A stretch of 64,000 bases of DNA. Source: Frigidibacter mobilis (GTDB lineage: Bacteria > Pseudomonadota > Alphaproteobacteria > Rhodobacterales > Rhodobacteraceae). Position numbers and translations under genes: made by a program. Where the stretch lies: positions 1,922,001-1,986,000 of the forward strand of contig NZ_CP012661.1 in NCBI RefSeq assembly GCF_001620265.1, read 5' to 3'. Under the pieces are notes generated by a model. The model worked only from the letters and a program-made list of their open reading frames with translations, was not told where the DNA came from and ran no database searches. Shown here in pieces: positions 60,099 to 64,000 of this stretch. Numbering within the stretch: the stretch's first letter is position 1; every line of letters begins with the position of its first letter.

Positions 60099-61394
60099 AT
60101 GGCCCGTACCGCATTGACCGGAACCCGCATCCGCGCGCGGCGGGCGCAACTGGGCCTGAAACAGGCCGAGCTGGCGCGGGCCATCGGCGTGTCGCCGGCC
60201 TATCTGAACCTGATCGAGCACAACCGCCGCCCGGTGTCGGACCGGCTGCTGACGGCGCTGGCAGGTTCGCTGGATATCGGCGCCGCCGCGCTGGCCCAGG
60301 GCGCAGAGCCTACCCTGTTCGAGGCGCTGCGCGAGGCGGCCTCGGGCCCGGGCGCCGAGGCTTCGGACGGGCCCGAGACCGACCGCATCGAGGAATTCGC
60401 CGGCCGCTATCCCGGATGGGCCGCGCTGCTGGCCGAGCGGCAGGGCCGGATCCTGGCGCTGGAGCGCACCATCGAGGCGCTGACCGAGCGGCTGGCTCAT
60501 GATCCGCAACTCTCGGCCAGCCTGCATGAAGTGCTGTCCGCGGTGACCTCGATCCGCTCCACCGCAGCGATCCTGGCGGAAACCGAGGATATCGAACCCG
60601 AATGGCGCGCGCGCTTTCACGGCAACCTGCGCGATGACAGCGAGCGGCTGGCCGATGCAGCCGAGGCGCTGGTCGGCTATCTCGATGCCGGGACCGATCG
60701 GGAAACCGGCCTCTCCTCGCCGCAGGAGGAGTTCGAGGCCTGGCTGGCGGCGCAGGACTTCCATATCGCTGCCGCCGAGGGGCCCGCGGCCCCCGACCCC
60801 ACCGTCACCGCGCCGGAACTGGCCTCGGCCGGCTCGCGCATGCTGGCGCGGACCTGGCTGGCGCGGGCACGCGCCGATGCCGCGGCGCTGCCGCTGGCGC
60901 CGTTCGTGCGGGCGGTGGCCCAGACCGGCGGCGATCCGGGGGTGCTGGCGGCGCGGTTCGGCGTGCCGCCGCTGGCGGTGTTCCGGCGGCTGGCGGGCTT
61001 GCCGGGGTCACGCATGACCGGCCTGGTGCTGTGCGACGGCGCCGGGGCGCTGACCTTCCGCAAGCCGGTGGAGGGGTTCACCCTGCCGCGCTTTGGCGCG
61101 GGCTGCCCGCTCTGGCCGCTCTATCAGGCGCTCTCGCGCCCCGGCAGCGCGATCCGCGCCACGCTGGAAATGGCCGGCCGGGTGCCGCGACGGTTCCTGG
61201 CCTATGCCTTCTGCCAGGCCACCTACCCCGCCGGCTTCGACGGCCCGCAAGTGCTGGAGGCGGGGATGCTGCTGCTGCCGGCCGAGGCGGCGCGAAGCCC
61301 CGGAGAACTGCCGGTGGGCGCCACCTGCCGCATCTGTCCGCGCACCGAGTGCCCCGCGCGGCGGGAGCCGTCGATCCTGTCGGACGCGGCCTGA
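60099..61394 (+). CDS. ScfR/RamB-type transcriptional regulator (short-chain acyl-CoA sensing)
   Basis: This 431-residue regulator has an XRE helix-turn-helix (QLGLKQAELARAIGVSPAYL then NLIEHNRR) and a long C-terminal domain ending in the cysteine motif ATCRICPRTECPARREPS. Relatives in R. sphaeroides (PccR) and Corynebacterium (RamB) sense acyl-CoA and control carboxylases or the glyoxylate cycle. GGAGG lies 7 nt before ATG 60099. Acyl-CoA carboxylase genes downstream make a link plausible but unproven. Confidence 0.85.
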   Translation: MARTALTGTRIRARRAQLGLKQAELARAIGVSPAYLNLIEHNRRPVSDRLLTALAGSLDIGAAALAQGAEPTLFEALREAASGPGAEASDGPETDRIEEFAGRYPGWAALLAERQGRILALERTIEALTERLAHDPQLSASLHEVLSAVTSIRSTAAILAETEDIEPEWRARFHGNLRDDSERLADAAEALVGYLDAGTDRETGLSSPQEEFEAWLAAQDFHIAAAEGPAAPDPTVTAPELASAGSRMLARTWLARARADAAALPLAPFVRAVAQTGGDPGVLAARFGVPPLAVFRRLAGLPGSRMTGLVLCDGAGALTFRKPVEGFTLPRFGAGCPLWPLYQALSRPGSAIRATLEMAGRVPRRFLAYAFCQATYPAGFDGPQVLEAGMLLLPAEAARSPGELPVGATCRICPRTECPARREPSILSDAA

Positions 61395-61514
61395 GGACTG
61401 CCCTTGATGGTTTCTGAAAGAAGAAGCGGGGGGCCTGGTTACCCTGCCGCCTGTTTGGCCATCGGTTGTTGGGATGGCTGGTCCAGTTTGCATAGCCCGC
61501 CACCACCCAGCCCG

Positions 61515-61690
61515 GGCGCCCCCCAGGATGTTCTGCGAGAAGATCGTCCGCGCCGCCGCCTCGACCGTGCCGGTGCGACCTGCCGGATGAACTGCGGGAT
61601 GTCGATCTCTATCGGGCAGACCGTCACGCAGGACGCGTCATGGAAGAGATAGCAGCGATGCCCTAGCTTTGCTTTATGGGGAAAGGCTGG
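61515..61690 (-). pseudogene. Decayed fragment of PreT/PydA (dihydropyrimidine dehydrogenase small subunit)
   Basis: The minus strand reads CYLFHDASCVTVCPIEIDIP then QFIRQV, and in the next frame TGTVEAAARTIFSQNILGG. Together these match the N-terminal Fe-S domain of PreT. A one-base shift separates them, one cluster cysteine is lost (CYLF for CYFC), and nothing recognisable follows. The rest of the 523-bp gap (61395-61917) shows no gene. Confidence 0.7.
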
Positions 61691-61917
61691 CACAGGCCAG
61701 ATTTTTATCAAACGATAAAACCAAGCATCCACGCCAGCGCCCCCACCGCGCAGATCTGCGGCAAATCCTGTGAAATCTGCCTGGTTTTTCGCCGGGATCC
61801 ACATCTTGTCGGCCTTGAAACTCGCGGCTTTCCTCCCCCCCTGCTCTCGCGTATAACCCCAGCGACCAAGGCGGAGCCCGCGACAGACGGGCGGCACGAA
61901 ACCTCCCGAGGACGGTA

Positions 61918-62406
61918 ATGACCAAACACCCCCATGAAACCGACGTGGCCTTCATCCAGGCGCTTGCAGAGCTTCTGAACAAGAATGACCTGACCGAGCT
62001 GGCGGTGATGCGCGAATACGCCGAGAATGACAGCCTCGAAGTGCGCGTCGTCAAGCAGGCGGCCGTGATGGCCGCCCCGGCGCCGGTCTATGCCGCAGCG
62101 CCCGCCGCCCCGGCCGCGCTGGCGGCCCCTGCTGCTGCTGCTGCGGCCCCGGCCGAGGATCCGGCGCGCCATCCCGGCGCCGTCGCCTCGCCGATGGTCG
62201 GCACGGTGTATCTGGCGGCCGAACCCGGTGCCACGCCCTTCGTGGCGGTGGGCGACGCGGTCAAGGAAGGCCAGACGCTGCTGATCGTCGAGGCCATGAA
62301 GACCATGAACCACATCCCGGCGCCCAAGTCCGGCACCGTGAAGCGCATTCTCGTCGAGGACGGCAGCGCGGTCGAATACGGCGCCCCGCTGATGATCGTC
62401 GAGTAA
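61918..62406 (+). CDS. accB: Biotin carboxyl carrier protein of acetyl-CoA carboxylase
   Basis: This is a 162-residue carrier for fatty acid synthesis. An N-terminal helical part is followed by an Ala/Pro linker (residues about 48-80) and the biotinyl domain, with the biotin lysine in [11 protein letters not shown]. It directly precedes accC. Confidence 0.96.
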   Translation: MTKHPHETDVAFIQALAELLNKNDLTELAVMREYAENDSLEVRVVKQAAVMAAPAPVYAAAPAAPAALAAPAAAAAAPAEDPARHPGAVASPMVGTVYLAAEPGATPFVAVGDAVKEGQTLLIVEAMKTMNHIPAPKSGTVKRILVEDGSAVEYGAPLMIVE

Positions 62407-62429
62407 GGCCCCGGAAGGTGAACAAACCG

Positions 62430-63776
62430 ATGTTCGAGAAGATCCTGATCGCCAACCGGGGCGAAATCGCGCTCCGCGTCATTCGCGCCTGCCGCGAGAT
62501 GGGCATCAAGTCGGTGGCGGTACATTCCACCGCCGACAGCGATGCCATGCATGTGCGGATGGCCGATGAATCGGTCTGCATCGGCCCGCCGCCCTCGTCG
62601 GAAAGCTACCTCTCGGTGCCCGCCATCGTCTCGGCCTGCGAGATCACCGGCGCCGATGCGATCCATCCCGGCTATGGCTTCCTGTCGGAAAACGCCTCCT
62701 TCGTGCAGGTGCTGGAAGATCACGACATCGGCTTCATCGGCCCTACGGCCGAGCATATCCGGGTGATGGGCGACAAGATCACCGCCAAGGACACGATGAA
62801 ACGGCTGGGCGTGCCCTGCGTGCCCGGCTCGGATGGCGGCGTCGCCACGGTCGAGGAGGCCAAGCGCGTCTCGGCCGAGATCGGCTATCCGGTCATCATC
62901 AAGGCCACCGCCGGCGGCGGCGGACGCGGCATGAAGGTGGCGCGCGATGCCGAGGCGCTGGAAGTCGCCTTCCGCACCGCGCGGGCCGAATCCAAGGCCG
63001 CCTTCGGCAATGACGAGGTCTATATCGAGAAATACCTGCAGCGCCCCCGCCATATCGAGATCCAGGTCTTCGGCGATGGCAAGGGCCGCGCCGTGCACCT
63101 GGGCGAGCGCGACTGTTCGCTGCAGCGCCGCCACCAGAAGGTGTTCGAGGAAGCCCCCGGCCCCGCCATAGACGCCGAGACCCGCGCCCGCATCGGCAAG
63201 GTCTGCGCCGATGCCGTGGCCGCCATCAACTACACCGGCGCCGGGACCATCGAATTCCTCTACGAGGATGGCGAGTTCTACTTCATCGAGATGAACACCC
63301 GCCTGCAGGTGGAACATCCGGTGACAGAGGCGATCTTCGGTGTGGACCTCGTGCGCGAGCAGATCCGCGTCGCCTCGGGCCTGCCGATGTCCTTCGAACA
63401 GAAGGACCTGGTGCTGAACGGCCATGCCATCGAGGTGCGGATCAACGCCGAAAAGCTGCCGAACTTCTCGCCCTGCCCCGGCCGGGTGAACGTGTTCCAC
63501 GCGCCGGGCGGGCTCGGGGTGCGGATGGATTCGGCGCTCTATGCCGGCTATACGATCCCGCCCTATTACGACAGCCTGATCGGCAAGCTGATCGTGCATG
63601 GCCGCGACCGGCCCGAGGCGCTGGCCCGGCTCAAGCGGGCGCTGGCCGAGCTGATCGTGGACGGCGTCGACACCACGGTGCCACTGTTCCATGCGCTGCT
63701 GGAGGAACCCGATATCCTGAAGGGCAATTACTCGATCCATTGGCTGGAACGGTGGCTGGCAGAGACCTTCGCCTGA
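62430..63776 (+). CDS. accC: Biotin carboxylase of acetyl-CoA carboxylase
   Basis: This 448-residue ATP-grasp enzyme carboxylates biotin on AccB. It begins [20 protein letters not shown] and has the ATP loop [12 protein letters not shown] and the active site [19 protein letters not shown] 62430 was chosen because it gives the usual AccC start; GTG 62418 adds four residues and lies on the GGAAGG ribosome site itself. Confidence 0.97.
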   Translation: MFEKILIANRGEIALRVIRACREMGIKSVAVHSTADSDAMHVRMADESVCIGPPPSSESYLSVPAIVSACEITGADAIHPGYGFLSENASFVQVLEDHDIGFIGPTAEHIRVMGDKITAKDTMKRLGVPCVPGSDGGVATVEEAKRVSAEIGYPVIIKATAGGGGRGMKVARDAEALEVAFRTARAESKAAFGNDEVYIEKYLQRPRHIEIQVFGDGKGRAVHLGERDCSLQRRHQKVFEEAPGPAIDAETRARIGKVCADAVAAINYTGAGTIEFLYEDGEFYFIEMNTRLQVEHPVTEAIFGVDLVREQIRVASGLPMSFEQKDLVLNGHAIEVRINAEKLPNFSPCPGRVNVFHAPGGLGVRMDSALYAGYTIPPYYDSLIGKLIVHGRDRPEALARLKRALAELIVDGVDTTVPLFHALLEEPDILKGNYSIHWLERWLAETFA

Positions 63777-63822
63777 TCGCGGGGCGCATTCGCGCCCTGC
63801 CTTCCCCATCGGGCCCTGCCCG

Positions 63823-64000
63823 ATGACGGCGGCGCCGCTGCGCGAGGTGCCGCCGCTGCTGATGCTGGAGGTCTATGCCGCCGGCGCCTTCCCGATGGCC
63901 GAAAGCCGCGACGATCCGACCTTCGGGCTGATCGAGCCGCGCATCCGCGGGATCCTGCCGCTGGACGGCTTCCACATCTCGCGCTCGCTGGCGCGGCGGA
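63823..64000 (+). CDS. aat: Leucyl/phenylalanyl-tRNA--protein transferase, 5' part (cut by window end)
   Basis: The first 59 codons include LLMLEVYAAGAFPMAES, RIRGILPLDGFHISRSLARR and PTFGLIEP, matching Aat. It adds Leu or Phe to protein N-termini for ClpAP degradation. The start ATG lies in a small hairpin (CATCGGG/CCCGATG, 63807-63825) just after accC. Confidence 0.9.
   Translation, partial: MTAAPLREVPPLLMLEVYAAGAFPMAESRDDPTFGLIEPRIRGILPLDGFHISRSLARR

Overview
The window is high-GC DNA (well above 60% G+C in most genes) from an alphaproteobacterium, most likely a member of the Rhodobacteraceae. Pointers are the CtrA and SciP (DUF1153) pair, a soluble chemoreceptor-like protein, an ScfR/RamB-type regulator, NMT1-type transporters, Ccm cytochrome c maturation genes, and the intergenic palindromes common in this family. 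No rRNA, tRNA, CRISPR array or phage was seen.

Layout. 0-0.5 kb: end of an ISAs1 transposase. 0.5-7.8 kb: AraC regulator and a peptide-type ABC importer whose two ATPases are fused. 7.8-9.2 kb: small unknown gene and rplM-rpsI. 9.4-13.9 kb: thioesterase, crotonase, trmFO, gluQ, hisI and a scaffold-like protein. 13.9-16.9 kb: chemoreceptor-like gene, then a gene-poor stretch holding a 40-codon membrane-peptide gene behind an SOS-type GTTC repeat. 16.9-26.7 kb: recG, ligA, ctrA, sciP, mnmA, uup, a LysE exporter and a broken methionine aminopeptidase. 26.9-32 kb: comEC, gltX, gltA. 32.3-41.5 kb: VOC protein, crotonase, ccmH, ccmF, Nudix, a FliM-like protein, and a transporter-like histidine kinase with its receiver.

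41.6-43.9 kb: rutR and a divergent omega-aminotransferase around a RutR-type operator. 43.9-48.5 kb: tiny basic protein, cold-shock protein, glcB-glcG and a PuuD-like amidotransferase. 48.5-57.9 kb: broken unknown gene, a second RutR-type operator, and a long plus-strand operon for pyrimidine-ring breakdown (carbamoyl amidohydrolase, dihydropyrimidinase, SDR, DapA-like lyase, NMT1-type ABC importer). 58-64 kb: small lipoprotein, a duplicated hairpin-rich repeat, MscS channel, ScfR-type regulator, a decayed preT fragment, accB-accC and the start of aat.

Themes. The reductive pyrimidine pathway is spread over the window but shares one operator type. The MCP-like gene, recG, comEC, the carbamoyl amidohydrolase and one unknown gene are each broken in a way that one or two added G/C bases would repair; this looks more like consensus error than biology. 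The map and preT remnants look truly decayed. The most promising unexplained item is the SOS-box-controlled 40-aa membrane peptide with a long 3' region ending at a terminator.
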